Shown here: positions 12,906 through 24,621 of the stretch, piece by piece
How positions within the stretch are numbered: position 1 is the stretch's first letter
Layout: each line of letters opens with the position of its first letter
NCBI RefSeq assembly: GCF_000143415.4
Contig: NW_003314439.1
Span: 3,337-67,336, forward strand
Length of the DNA: 64,000 nt
Source: Selaginella moellendorffii
Lineage: Eukaryota > Streptophyta > Lycopodiopsida > Selaginellales > Selaginellaceae
Direction of reading: 5' to 3'
Position numbers and translations under genes: made by a program
Notes under the pieces: generated by a model
The model's database searches: none
Told to the model about the DNA's origin: nothing
Seen by the model: the letters and a program-made list of their open reading frames with translations, nothing else

Positions 12906-14156
12906 ATGGCGAGCTCTTTCCTCGCGACGCCATCGCGGCATCTCGTCTGCTCTAATCTATCAGGTAAGCAAGATTTCTCTCGCCGCATTTGCAATCCTCC
13001 GTCGATCGTTCGATCGCTTCGCTTGAAATAAGAGCAATATTTCGCAGCGCGAGGAGTTAAATCTCTTAGAACAGGAATCCAAGCTCGTCCTCTGCACAAT
13101 CTAGGCAAACTAAGGTAGATTTTTTCTTCGATTTCTAAGGACTACGAGCTCGATCTTTTTCTTTGTTCGTTCTTCTAGTTCTACATGGAAGAAAAACGTA
13201 GACAAGGCACAATGGAAGGCTGTTTTACAAGAGGACGCTCCCTACGCAGTGGCAATCGGTGCTTGTGTTTTGAGCTCTTTGGTTCTACCAAGTGGACAAA
13301 CCAAGCCCGATGGCAGTGTTTTTGGTCCAGACGATGTTCGCTACGCAGCAATGGGGATTATAAGTTTCATTCCTTTGTTCGACTGGCTGGTAATCTCTTT
13401 TGTTCGTTCTTTGTTTTTCTTTATCGAACTTATGAAGGTCTTCTTCTTTTCTTACTATGAACTTAACTGTCTTGTTACTAGGCATGGGTATTTGCGTGGC
13501 TTGATACAAGCAAACGAAGATATCTCGTCTTCTCGATAGTTTATCTTGCTCCCTACCTCAAGTGAGAACCTGTCCTTAGTTTACTTCGCTGACTTGTGAT
13601 TGAAAACGATGCAGGAGTGGGATGTCTTTGTCGACAGATGATAGCTGGTTACCCCTAGCTAGTGTACTCGCATGTATACTCCATGTCCAGGTCAGTCGGC
13701 TGTCGTTTTTATCCTTTCTTCTTTTACAAAAGAGCTTGATATTTTCTCTCCATGGGCTCCAGCTTGAGATTGCTGTGAACAACCAAAGCTTGGAAGAAGC
13801 GCAGATAAAGGAGAACATCACAAGGATGCTGTTTGAGAAAACCAGAATAAAAGAGCTGCGGGACCGGGGCACTGGACTTCTCTCGAGGCTACAAAATCTC
13901 GCCGAGCAATCCGCCGTAAGAACTTTTCAGAAGCTAGTCACAAAAATGTCTTCTGCTTCTTCTTTTGTTCTAAATTCGCTTCGCCTTGCCTAAACAACAT
14001 CTTGCTCGTCACTTGCAGCATGCAGAAAAGCCAGAAGACTTCGAACATGAAGCCACAAACAACGAGTTTGAGACATGGGACGAGAAGTTCTTGCACAAGG
14101 TAAAGAAGAACAAGAGAGACGAGGTCGTAGACAGCAGTGAAAAGGCCAAAGAATGA
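12906..14156 (+). CDS. Plastid multi-pass membrane protein, function unknown
   Basis: Seven exons (12906-12963, 13048-13114, 13179-13389, 13482-13561, 13615-13690, 13763-13915, 14019-14156), all with GT-AG introns in consistent phase, encode 260 residues. The N-terminus (MASSFLATPSRHLV, Ser/Thr/Arg-rich, few acids) looks like a chloroplast transit peptide. Residues about 55-165 contain several hydrophobic helices, including VAIGACVLSSLVLP, MGIISFIPLFDWL, WVFAWLD and a LAPYLK loop. The tail is charged, with a coiled-coil-like Glu/Lys-rich stretch ending in KKNKRDEVVD. I believe proteins of this layout are conserved in plants and algae, but I cannot name the family with certainty. It probably sits in the thylakoid or envelope membrane. 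The promoter is shared with the helicase gene. Confidence 0.8.
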
Positions 14157-14687
14157 GTGTAGCTACCGACACACGACACACGACTGCGAATATAAATAAG
14201 GTATACCTTTCAGCTTTCATCACTGGGCCCTGAATCTTTTAGTGTAACGCACTTTGCTCCACTCAGAAGCGAGCGTGAGCGCATGATCGCCTTTCAGAAC
14301 GGGTCCTCAAGGTACGAACTAGTTTTCATTATCTTTGCATTTTGCGTGGTTAAGGTCTAGTTTGGAGGAGTCGTGCTTTCGTGGCTTGACTGAGACGTGC
14401 TGTCATTTTCCAACAAAGAGTGTTGGGTTGTCTTCACACCTTCCCGTCCTGTGACTCTGCTTGTGTGCCGCTCACCAGCCTGTGGATATTGACTCTTTTT
14501 TTCTTTAATTCCTTGAATTCCAGACTAGTTTCTTGGATTTATTCCAAACAGATCGATCGATGTACAGTAAGATACTATAACTCGGTCGTCGTTGAATTGA
14601 AACACCACCCTCTTGTTTCCTTGTGCATGGTAAGTGTGTGTATGATCTGTGTGTGTATCTCTGTCTTCATTCTTTGTGTGACTGTTT
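14157..14687. other. Convergent 3' intergenic region
   Basis: This separates the 3' end of the plastid protein gene (plus) from the 3' end of CAD (minus). It holds T-rich stretches and a TG-rich run around 14630-14665. No gene seen; both 3' UTRs are expected here. Confidence 0.5.
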
Positions 14688-16367
14688 TCACGCGCTCTTG
14701 TTCGACTTTTCTACGTCTATCACGAATCGGTATCTGACGTCGTTCTTTTCCAGCCGCTTCATCGCCTCGTTGATGTAGTCGAAAGTTACCGTCTCGATCA
14801 TACACTCGATCTTCTTCTCGGCGCTAAACTCCAGCATCTCTTGCGTCTCCTTCATGCTGCCGACAAAGCTCCCGGCGATCATACGTCGTCCTGGACACAA
14901 GCCACAAGTAAGTTTCTTGTCTCTCTCAAACCATTTAAACTTTTCTCTCGTTCTTACCCAGGAGGATATTAGGAGCCACGAACTGTAGAGGTGCCGGAAC
15001 AACTCCAAGGAGAATGAACTTGCCATTCATTCCCAAGAGAGGCAAGTACATATCCAGCGGATGAGGAGCTGGAATGGTGTCGAGGATATAATCCAGGGAT
15101 TGAGCAGCAGCCTGATCGTAAAATACAAACATCCAGAGAAAGAGGTAAGCATCAAGCAGCAGAGACAAGAAAAGAATTCGAGCCAGACGAGACGAGAAAA
15201 CTTACTGCCATTTGCTCCGGATCAGTGCTGACCAAGAAGTCGTCCGCTCCCAGAACTTCTCGGGCCTCCTTCTCTTTGCTGCGAGAAGTGCTAATTACCG
15301 TAACGTGGAGACCGAATGCTTTGGCGAACTTGACTCCCATATGCCCGACACCGCCGAGACCGAGGATACCACACTTCTTTCCAGGCTCGGTCATTCCAAA
15401 GTGCTTCATCGGGCTGTAGACCGTGATCCCGGCACAGAGAAGCGGAGCTGCGGCGTCGAGTGACAGTCCCTCTGGAATGGTCACCACGAATCTGGAAAGA
15501 AAAGATAGCTCCCGGTCAGGAACGAGGAAGAATTCGCAGGAAAAAGCTATGGAGCTCAAGAACAGTGAAAGAGACAGGGGATGAAAGTGGGGACGAGAAT
15601 ATGGGTCTCGGCATGAAGAACTTTTGGGAAAACTTGGTAGCGGCGACGTGACAAGAACTTGGAAGACTTTCGACCGAATCTTTGTCACTTAGAACTTTGT
15701 CGGAGGAAACTTGGAGAACTCTTTCGCTGGAAAAGTCTGGGAAGAACTTGAAGAACAAAACTTGGAAGGAAAAGGAGGATTTTTCTTCTTGCCTTTGATC
15801 GACAACCATGAGATCGGCAAATCCACCCTGAGTTGGCTCGCCATCGGGGAAGACATCGTTGTAGGTCCATCGCTTTTTCGAGCAGTACTGCTCCATATCC
15901 CCGGTGCAAGCATTGCAATCCTGGCAAGAACCAACGATGCATCCGACGCCGACGCAATCGCCCACCTTGAATCTCTCCACGCCGGCACCGACTTTCGTCA
16001 CGGTTCCCACCACTTCGTGCCTGGAATCAAACCCAATTCCATCGATCGATCAGTTCTCGCAAGGAATTCGATAGAAAGAGGATTTCATACCCGGCAACCA
16101 TTGGGTATCGCGACATTCCATAGTCGTTCTTGAGCTGGTGGAGATCGGTGTGGCAGATTCCACAGTAGAGCACTTTAATCTCCACGCTATCGGGATCCAC
16201 TTCCCTGCAAGAGCACGAAATTCTCATCTCGCCAATTCGATCCACTCGCGCTCGACAGGGAAATGGAAGGAAAAAAACCTGAGAGGGAATTCGTATGGCG
16301 AGAGAATGCCGGAGCCGTCGTGCGCGGCCCATCCGTGCGCTGTTCGTGGCGATTCTAGGCTGCCCAT
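14688..16367 (-). CDS. CAD: Cinnamyl alcohol dehydrogenase (zinc-type MDR family)
   Basis: Six exons (16279-16367, 16091-16204, 15793-16020, 15491-15..., more exactly 15206-15491, 14958-15111, 14688-14890) encode 357 residues, the usual CAD length. The enzyme reduces cinnamaldehydes to monolignols with NADPH in the cytosol for lignin precursors. Visible motifs are the catalytic zinc site (GICHTD, then HEVVG after the exon 2/3 junction), the structural zinc cysteines ([16 protein letters not shown]), the Rossmann glycine motif GLGGVGHMG, and the STS motif near [11 protein letters not shown] used by NADP-preferring CADs. The start ATG gives the family-typical opening with a GWAAHD motif. The intron between exons 3 and 4 begins with GC (AG|GCAAGA), which is needed to keep the conserved VDQRFV sequence. 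Substrate range cannot be read from the sequence, as several MDR alcohol dehydrogenases look alike. Confidence 0.93.
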
Positions 16368-16825
16368 CTCCTCTCTCTCTCTCTCACTCGGGATTATCCT
16401 TCTCGCTCGATCCAAACGATCGATCGCTCACCTCTCGAGAGCTCCCCCCCAGCCGAAAACTTTTATAGTGTTGTCCAAGGGCGCATCCTGGCCGTCGGCC
16501 TCCCGCGCATCGCCACCGTTGATAATGGTTTCGGTCAAAATGCCGTCACCCCACCTACCAATCTTAAGCATAATTTGTAGTATGAAACTAGGCCTAAGTA
16601 AGAAGCTGTCAATATAAGTAAGACGTTGTCAACTTTTCTTGCTAGCGAATGGGTGCTGAGCGAATACCGAGAAAAGTAAACTTAAGAACGAATTTTGTTT
16701 CAATCTGGTTTACTTAGGGTTTAGGGCAGACTTTTAAAAAAGCATATTCTTGACAATATCCGCTAAGAAACCCTAAATCAAATTGTCTCTTAAAAGGAAG
16801 AACCCTAAACTCCTTTTTGCCCGTT
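16368..16825. other. CAD upstream region and 3' side of acidic-protein gene
   Basis: A CT-microsatellite (ctctctctctctctc) lies at about 16370-16390 just upstream of the CAD start, probably in its 5' UTR or promoter. Around 16555-16640 there is a short direct repeat ('taagtaagaagctgtcaatataagtaagacgttgtcaac'). Telo-box-like CCCTAAA motifs occur at about 16715 and 16770. No gene seen. Confidence 0.45.
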
Positions 16826-17743
16826 TCACTTCTTTCGCTTCTTGGGAGGCTCCTCGTCTTCGTCATTGTTATCTTCCTCGTCTTCTTCGTCTTCCTCGTC
16901 ATCTTCCTCCTCCTCGTAGGGCTCATCCCCATCGTCCTCCTCCACTTCTTCTTCCTCGTCCTCTTCTCCTTCCTCTTCCTCGTAGCTTGGGTCGTCGCCC
17001 CCTCCGGCTTCCTCCTCCCCATCGCCGCCGCCGCCGCCGCCGCCATCGCCATCCTCGTCGTCGTCGTTCTTGCCACCGTCGTCCACGTCCGAGCTCTCGC
17101 GCCCGCCATTGTCTTCGTCCTCGTCGCTGTGATCGTCCTCGTCGTCCTTTTGGGTCACCTCACACTCGGATCCAGTCTATGAACCGATCAAAGTTAAAAT
17201 CAAATCGAGAGCCCGATACTGTGGATTACCTCTTCTTCTCCATCGTTGTCCTCCGTTAGCTTCGATGATGACAGAGATGGTTCCTCCTGGGAAGAATCAA
17301 AGAAGAAATCGTTGTTAAATCGCTAAAGAACTCAAGGATAGATGGATAGACTGATACCTCCGAAATGTCTGGACCCATGCTAGTATCGTCATCTGCAAAG
17401 AAAGGCATAAAAAATTCTCATGGTCACAGTTTCTTATGTAAGAACAATCATAGAAACCAAAACTTTGATCTATTCTATCAAACTCACCTGGAAGCGAGGA
17501 GAAGATTGCCGCTGGAAAACTGGAAAAGAATCGTTTAGAGAAGATCTGGGAAGAAGAAATTACAGTACCTTGTTCCATCGATGCCTCGGAGCTCCAGAAG
17601 CCTCTTTCCAACCAGCGCCATGGAAACGAATCGCTGCTAGAAGAACACAAAAGAGAGATCTAAGGAAGGAATGTTTTTCTTTCTGGCCTGCAAAGAACCG
17701 GGATCGTCAGGAGAGAAACAGTCTTTCAATTCAAGCGCCATTC
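16826..17743 (-). CDS. Highly acidic low-complexity nuclear-type protein
   Basis: The last exon (from about 17177 down to 16826) encodes over 110 residues made almost only of Asp, Glu, Gly and a few Tyr/Pro, ending in the basic nuclear-localisation-like tail PPKKRKK. Upstream exons, joined in frame, add TGSECEV, EEPSLSSSKL, DDTSMGPDISE and FPAAIFSSLP segments and a front piece MALVGKRLLELRG with its ATG at 17619-17621. That ATG follows a good acceptor (TTCTAG). A further upstream ATG (17741-17743, MALELKDCFSPDDPGSLQ) would read in frame into QRFVSMALV only through an intron starting with GC, so the true N-terminus is uncertain. The acidic run suggests a chromatin or histone-binding role, but that is inference. 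Confidence 0.65.
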
Positions 17744-18308
17744 AGCAAGGAAACACGAAGCCACGAAGAGGAACAAAGACGACGAGGAACAAAGAGAAGA
17801 CGAAGAGTAGCAATCCAGTGTAGCCATAGCCGCCGAAGCAAAACCCTCACTAAACCCTACCACTCGCGGCCTCCCGAGCTGCCAAATGCGAGGAAAAAAC
17901 CGAGATCTAACGCGCGGATGGGGAGAAAAGGGAGGATTTGAGCTACAAGGCCCGCGACGCCATAGCCGGGAGGAGGAAGACGAAGCTGCCCGCGCTGCCC
18001 GTAAAATAAAAGAACCCGTCAAAAATCTCCTCCCACGCCCTGGGCTGCCCGAGCGGGCACAAACATTAACGTTGGTAACTGACACGTGTCAGCCAGATGC
18101 GCGGATGGGCAGATCGCAGCCGTCCGTGTCTCCAAGTATCTAAACTCGGAGTCCGGGAAAATTGGAGGGGTGTTTTATTTAAGATTAAACATAAAACAGA
18201 CTTAACGGAAGCCCAATCCTGAGCGTTGAATGGCGAACGGCTGGGATCTCGGCAGTTCTTAGGGCTCCGAGAGAGTTTAGGGGTTTGTTGACTGTGGCGA
18301 GCTAAGCT

Positions 18309-19381
18309 ATGGCTGGAGCGGCCCTCGTCTTCGCATTCGTGGCGCTGCTCGGCGCCGTGGGAGCGCTCGCGGATGCCAGCAGTGGCGCATTCCTTCTCCT
18401 GCACAAGGAGGTGCAGATCAAGCGATTGAAGCCTGGATCGGAGCGCATCACTGTCTCGCTCGTCGTTCACAACGCGGGATCCACGTAAGTAAGAAAAACC
18501 TTGAGCTAGGTTGGAGGAATCGGCCTGGGATTGCTCGATTATATTTTCGATCTGATTGGATTGAATTGCATGACTTTGTTGCTTTCTTGCACTGATTGAT
18601 AGAAATTCTCTGCCCTGGGATAGAGTTTGATCGCTATCCAGATTCTTACGATTGGAACGTTTGCAGCACAGCGTATGATGTGAGCTTGATCGACGATTCG
18701 TGGCCCAGTTCTTATTTCAATGTCGTGTCCGGGGACACATCCACAGCATGGGAGAAGCTAGAAGTGTAAGTTTCAATGGTTGTTTTTTTTTTGCTTCTCC
18801 TTGGAATTTTTTGTAGAACTCACACTGTTTTGCAGTGGAAAGTCCCTGCAGCATTCGTTTGTCTTGGAGCCCAAAACCAAGGGTTCGTTTCAAGCCGCTC
18901 CCGCGGTCGTGAAGTATCGCGTGGCGGCCAAATCAGCGCTACAGGTACGTGTTCTAGAGATGATAACTTCGAGAGCATTCGTTGTCTTGGAATTTTCGTC
19001 GTCGTGATGGTTTGTACATTGTGATGATCAATCAATCAGGAAGCATGGTCTACTCCACTGCCGCCGCTGGACACTCTCTCCGACAAACCAAGTGGGATCA
19101 AATACGATTTCGTAAGTTTTTAAAGCTTTTCTGGTCCTCGTCCTCTGCTACTAAAGTACTGCTTACTTGCGATTGTCTCCCGTACAACAATCTCACACGC
19201 AGATCAAGGTAGATTTCTTCCGTTCCTCTGGAGCTTTTCTAACACCTTACTTCTTCCCGTCCAGAACATCGCGTTGAAATACGGCCCTCTTGTGTCGGTG
19301 CTTTCCATCGTGGGGATCTTCGTGTACCTGATGGTGGCTCCTTCCAGCTCCAAAAAGTCCAAGAGCAAGAAGCGCCGCTAA
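18309..19381 (+). CDS. SSR2: Translocon-associated protein subunit beta (TRAP-beta)
   Basis: Six exons (18309-18484, 18667-18765, 18836-18944, 19040-19111, 19203-19208, 19265-19381) encode 192 residues. TRAP-beta is a single-pass ER membrane protein that assists the Sec61 translocon. There is an N-terminal signal peptide (AGAALVFAFVALLGAVGALA), a lumenal beta-sandwich domain with HNAGST and the conserved DDSWP motif, one transmembrane helix (PLVSVLSIVGIFVYLMVA) and a short basic cytosolic tail (KKSKSKKRR). Exon 5 is only 6 nt (ATCAAG). It has proper AG and GT on both sides and supplies Ile-Lys exactly where the family has two residues before the KYGPLVSV helix start. Single-gene context; no special regulation seen. 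Confidence 0.9.
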
Positions 19382-19723
19382 GAAAACAAGTATGAGGAAA
19401 ATCTCAAAACTCTCAGTAGCAAGCACCATCACATCCTCTCGGGAAAACTCAAGCTCTTGAGCGTTTTGACATGAGTGACCATCAACTTACCTGAAAAAAC
19501 ACCACTTTGAATTTAAGTCCTGTTTTCCTACACAGTACTATAACTAGCTAAAGTCTCTCTATGAAAGCTCTCTATCACTGGCCAGTTTATTGCGAGCTAG
19601 CGCAGAATTGCCTTACTGCGAAACAAAAAGACGCGAAGTTAGAAGAAAGCGAGTGAATATGTCAAGAACAACGAAGAAAAGAGAGACTTTTACCTACAGT
19701 CTTGGACGAAGCTGATCCCTGGA
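19382..19723. other. Convergent 3' intergenic region
   Basis: Sequence between the TRAP-beta and PPR 3' ends. AT-moderate, with no open frame of interest. Both 3' UTRs are expected here. Confidence 0.5.
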
Positions 19724-22264
19724 TCACCAGTAGTCACCGCAAGAGCACGTCCCATCCTTGGCAAAGTGGTGGAACCGCCGGTTATCGCGCACGATGATCT
19801 CTCGTTGCATCACCTTGGCGTAGAGCTTGGACGCGGTGTGGCAGTCTCCACACACTCGCAAGTTCTTGATCACTCTCAGTGGCTGCCCCGGCGGCGTGTT
19901 CATGTGTCCGTAAGCCATCGCCAGCCTCTCGCTGTGGTACCACAGCAGCCTCTCCTTCTTGTCCTCTGGAACGTCGTGAAGAACGTATCTCGTGTCGGGG
20001 ATGTATCCATCCTTCTTGATCAGCGCGGTGATCCTGTCCACCTCGGCGTAAATCTCCCTCGTGTGCGGGTGCGAGCGATCGCCGGCCACGAACCCATGCA
20101 CCGTGTTCTTGATGCTGATCATACTCTTGCCGGGCTCTTTCTTGATCCCCCTGTCCGTCATGAGCTTCCTCACGCGCTTGGCCTCCTCCCATCTCGCCGC
20201 CACCCTGTGAGCTCCGGTTCCCAGCGGATCAAGCTTGTTGTTGATCTTCATGATGATCTCGCCCACGCGCTGCGTCCGCGGAGCATCGTTCTGGGACTTG
20301 CAGCACTCGAGCAGCGCGAACCAGATGATCTCGTTCACCTGGAGCGGCACCATCCGGATCAGGTCTTCGGCCTCCTGGAGGTAGCCTTTCCTCGCAACCG
20401 TGTCCACCAGAGCGACGTAGTGCTCCATCTCCGGGACCAGTCCATAGTCGAACTTCATGTCCTTGAAGTAGCGGCCAGCTTCCTGGAGGTGACCACCGTA
20501 AGCACACGCCGTGAGGATGTCCACGAACGTAACTTTGTCCGGCATCACCCCGTCCTGCTGCATCATCCTGGCCAGCTTGAGCGCTCGATCGCTCTCGTCC
20601 TTCATTCCCAGGATTCCAATCATCGCGGACCAGGCCGCGACGTCGTGCTCTTCCGATGATTCAAACGCCAACTTGGTCTCGTCCAGGCAGTCGCAGCGAG
20701 AGTACATGTTAACCATCGCGTTCTTCACGAAGATGTCCTCGTGCTTGTCGTACTCCATAGCCGTGTAGTGCAGAGCTTTGCCTTCTTCCACCTCTCGCGC
20801 TCCGGCACAGGCCGTGAGGCCATAGCCGAGAGCGAACACGTCAGGCTCCACCCCCTTTTCCAGCATGTCGTGAGCAATGTCGATCGCGTCCCTATACTGG
20901 TTGAGAGCCAGGTATCCCTTCATCATTGCCGAGAACACGGACACCTTCTTGTCCTCGATCGCGTCGTAGCACACCCGAGCAAGGATCATACTTCCAAACT
21001 TCTCCGCGAACATGTTGATGATCGCGGTCCCGACTTTGGCGCTCAGCCCAATCTTCTCCTCGACTAGCCTCTGGAGCTTCTTGGCTTCATCCACTGTAAT
21101 GTTCCTGGATTTCTGAGCGACGAGAACGTAAGTATCCTCGTCCGGCGGCGCTCCTTCCTTGGCCATCACATCTAAGATCTGGAGCACCGCGTTATACTTC
21201 CCGAGCCGGCAGTAGGCCTCGAGCATCGTCGTCCAAGCCTTCACATCTGGATTCTCGATCTTGTCGAAAGCATTGCATGCCTCCTGGATGCTGCCAACTT
21301 TTGCATACATTCTCATCACCGCAAACTTGACTTCTGGATCCGAGTCGAAACCACCATCGACGAGGAGCGAGTGGACTTTTCTCGCCTCCGCGCCATCACC
21401 CAGTCCCACCGCAGCTTCCATTGCAGCGAGCAGAGAAGCCTTGTCCGGAACCACGGACTCTCTCCTCATGTAGTAGAAGAGGTCGAGAGTGTCAACGTAT
21501 TCCTGGTGCTCGGTGCAAGCTGCTAGAATCTGTGCCCAGGCCGCAACGTCCTTGTTGGGAAGTTTTAAGAACGCGTCGATCTTACTTCCAAGTTCTGCAA
21601 GCTTGCGACCCGCGGGCTCCTCGGAGATGTGCCGGGGGATGATGAAGAACTTCCCCCACATCCCCGGAGGAATGGGAGCCGTGTGTGGAGTGTAAACTGG
21701 CGGCGGCACTCCACTGACTTGCCTGACGGTCGGCAAGGGCGGAGGAGTGTAGGCTGGAACAGCCACGGCGCTGGCCTGCCTGATCGTCTGCTGGAATGGA
21801 AATTGGACTTGCATACACTGGCGCCATCCTGGAAAATCCAAACGAAGAACACCAACGTTTAGAACTTGAAAAATCTAGAGAACTTCTAGAAGATGGTAGC
21901 ACAGAATCAAAATGGCAGAGCAAGCAAACGAAATCAAAACGGGCAAGCAAAGGAAATCAAAATGGTAGAGCACGCAAAGGAAATCAAAGTGGTAGAGCAA
22001 GCAAAGGAAATCCGTGTGCCCACGGTAAGAAACGCTAGAAATGGAAGATCTACAAGCAAATGCTGCTTCATTCCGCTAGAATGCGACACTGGCCATCCTC
22101 TAGACCTCGAAATCCATGCCAATCGACCCTGGCAGCAGCAGGCATTGCCCGCACCGCCTATTTCCATCACAATCCCGGCAAGAAAACCTGGACAGTGCGC
22201 TACAAGCTCTAGCGGCACACATACCTCGCAAGCCAGCCCTGATCGCGCCGCGCGCCTGCCTCAT
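19724..22264 (-). CDS. PLS-type PPR protein with E and DYW domains (RNA editing factor)
   Basis: Exon 1 (22225-22264) encodes MRQARGAIRAGLR. A phase-1 GT-AG intron of 396 bp leads to exon 2 (19724-21828), giving 714 residues. The basic N-terminus suggests mitochondrial or plastid targeting. Then come about ten PPR motifs (for example MYAKVGSIQEACNAFDKI, MYSRCDCLDETKLAFE), the E/E+ region ([20 protein letters not shown] with the PG box) and a complete DYW domain. The DYW domain has the zinc/catalytic HSE and CGDCH motifs and ends in CSCGDYW. DYW proteins deaminate specific C residues to U in organelle transcripts. The start was chosen because the acceptor TTTTCCAG at the exon 2 boundary and the matching structure in the next gene both require the upstream exon. 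The RNA target cannot be named. Confidence 0.88.
21893..22018. repeat. Intronic minisatellite, unit about 20-27 bp
   Basis: Within the first intron of the PPR gene, a degenerate unit containing 'gagcaagcaaaggaaatcaaa' and 'atggtagagcacgcaaagg' repeats about four to five times. Copies are visible at about 21900, 21925, 21947, 21970 and 21992. This explains why the intron is 396 bp while the paralog's is 53 bp. Confidence 0.8.
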
Positions 22265-22392
22265 TGCCCGGGCGCCCTCTCTCGCGACTAAAACCCTCGC
22301 CTAAAACCCTGGAACGCGGCGTTTTAGGGTTTATGCGATAAAGATATACCCTAGGTGGGAGTTTCAAATAGAAAGATCTTATAACCTTTAGG

Positions 22393-24554
22393 CTACCAAT
22401 AATCTCCGCAAGAACACGTCCCATCCTTCGCAAAGTGATGAAACCTCCTGTTATCCCTCACGATGATCTCCCGTTGCATCACTTTCGCAAAGAGCTTCGT
22501 CGCGGTGTGACAATCGCCGCAAACTCGCAAGTTCTTGATGATCCTCAGCGCCGTCCCTGGCGGCGTCGTGATCGATCCATACGCGATCGCCAGCCTCTCG
22601 GAGTGATACCACAGCAATCTCTCCTTCTGATCCTCCGGAACATCGTGAAGAACATACCTCGTGTCGGGGATGTATCCCTCCTTCTTGATCAGATCGGTGA
22701 GCCTGTGGACCTCCTCATACGTTTCCTTGGTGTGAGGATGCGATCGATCGCCCGCGACGAAGCCACGAACGTTGTTCTTGACGCTGATCATGCTCTTCCC
22801 GGGCTCCTTCTTGATCGCCCTCGCCGCGATGAGCTTCCTCACTCGCTTGGCATCCTCCCACCTCGCGGGAGCTCTTCCGCCAGTGATCATCCCGCCACCG
22901 CCCAGAGGATCAGTCTTTGGATCCAGCCGCATGATCACGTCCGCGCAGCGATTCGCGCGCTCCATGTCGTTGTAGCTCCGGCAATTCCCCAGCAGCGAGT
23001 GCCAGATCCTCTCGTCCCACTCCTCCGCTGCCATCGCCCGGATGAGCTCCTCCGCCAGCGCGAGCTCTCCTCTCCTCCCCAGCGCGTCCGCCAGGCAGCC
23101 AATGTGCTCCCTCTCGCGCGCCAGCCCGTGATCCACCGCCATATCCACGAAGAACTTCACCGCCTCCTCGATCATCCCGGCGTGCGCGCACGCCGCCAGC
23201 ACGCCCACCATCGTCGCGCCGCTGGGCCGCCACCCATCCTGCTGCATCCTCGCCGCCATCGCCACCGCGCCGCGAGGATCGCCGTGCCGCCCCAGCGCGG
23301 CGATCATCGCCGACCACGCTACTGTATCCGGCCTCTCGATCTCGCCAAACACCGCGCTCGCGTCCTCCATGGATCCACACCGCGAGTACATGTCCACCAG
23401 CGCGGTCCTCACAACGTCGTCGCGGTGGAGGCCAAGATCCATCGCCGAGCAGTGGAGAGCTTTCCCTTCCTCTAGATCGGGGATGCTCGCGCAGGCGCTG
23501 ATCGCCACCGCGAGAACGAGATTGTCCGCCGCCACCCTCCTCCGGATCATCTCCTGGAAGATCGCCAACGCCTCCCTCGGCTGCTTGTTGTTCGCGTAGC
23601 CGGCGATCATCGCCGTGTAAGCCGCGACGCTCTTCTGCGAGATCTTGTCGAACGCCTCCCTCGCCAGGATCATGCTCGAGAACCGCGAGAACATCCCGAT
23701 CACTGCAGTGCCGATCCTGGCGCTGGCGTCCAGGCTGCGCTGCTGCTGCTCGCTCGCCAGCGCCTGGATCTTCTTGCCATCTTCCAGCGCGAGGTTCTTG
23801 CAAGTATCCAGGATGGTGATGAACGTCACCTCGTTGGGCTTCACTCCCTCGGCCTCCATCCTCTCCAGGATTTGCATCACGCTGTTGAAGCTCCCCAGCC
23901 GGCAGTAAGCTCCAACGAGAACAGTCCATGCCGCCACTCCCGGCTGGTCGATCCGATCAAACGCCCGGCAAGCGTCCTGGATGCTTCCGATCCTGGCGTA
24001 CATCTTCACCACCGCGGTCCCGACCATCGAATCTCTCTCGAGCTCGCGATCCAGTACCATCGAGTGGATTCTCTTCCCCTGCGCGATATCTCCCAGCCCG
24101 ATCACCGAGTCGAGCACCGTCACGAAGCAAATCCTGTCCGGCACCACGCCTTGCTCGCGCATCCGATCGAAGAGGTCCAGAGCTCCAATGTAGTCCCTGT
24201 GCTCGTTGCAAGCTGCCAGAATTTTCGTCCAGGAGACCACATCGCTGCTTGGAGCTCGAAGAAACGCCTCCAGTCGATCACCCAGATGATCCAGCTTGCT
24301 TCCCGCGGTCTGGGACTGGATCCTGTACTGCTCCGCCAGGACATTCGCGGTGCCATACTTCACTCCAGGAAGAAAAGTCGAGATCAGTGGACTAGAGAGA
24401 ATTTCTGGCCCAGTCGAGACCCCTCTCGATCCCTGCTGCTGCTGGCACTGCCGGAGAAATCGCCCTGGAAAGAGGAATCAGTAACAATGCAGCCCAATTG
24501 GAGTCTCGTGATCTTACCCAGCAGCCCAGCAGCAGTCGATCGCGCTCGTTTCAT
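22393..24554 (-). CDS. PLS-type PPR protein with E and DYW domains (paralog)
   Basis: Exon 1 (24518-24554) encodes [13 protein letters not shown] 53-bp phase-1 GT-AG intron leads to exon 2 (22393-24464), giving 702 residues. The Arg/Gln/Ser-rich front end is a good mitochondrial or plastid presequence. PPR motifs run through residues about 75-520 ([37 protein letters not shown]). The E region ([23 protein letters not shown]) and DYW domain with HSE, CGDCH and final CSCGDYW follow. It is a tandem paralog of the gene at 19724-22264: intron position and phase are identical and the last 150 residues are very similar. A role in organellar C-to-U editing is expected from the family; the target is unknown. 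Confidence 0.88.
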
Positions 24555-24621
24555 CGCGAGGAAAAACCCTTAGGGTTCTTCATAAACCCTGGCCCCGCGC
24601 CTGGCGATTCGAACCCGAGAC

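Noticed and set aside
16817-17182. Plus-strand hydrophobic frame (Leu/Val-rich) opposite the acidic protein
   Set aside because: Complement of GAN codons gives Leu/Val/Ser; the minus strand has spliced exons and a nuclear-localisation-like tail.
19766-20659. Long antisense open frame (297 codons) opposite the first DYW PPR gene
   Set aside because: It mirrors GC-rich codon use of a clear PPR/DYW protein on the other strand and has no domain of its own.
21893-22018. Possible CRISPR-like array
   Set aside because: Units are adjacent and degenerate with no unique spacers, inside a plant intron; it is a minisatellite.
22435-23475. Long antisense open frame (346 codons) opposite the second DYW PPR gene
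   Set aside because: Same reason; Arg/His/Pro-rich composition typical of a complementary-strand shadow.
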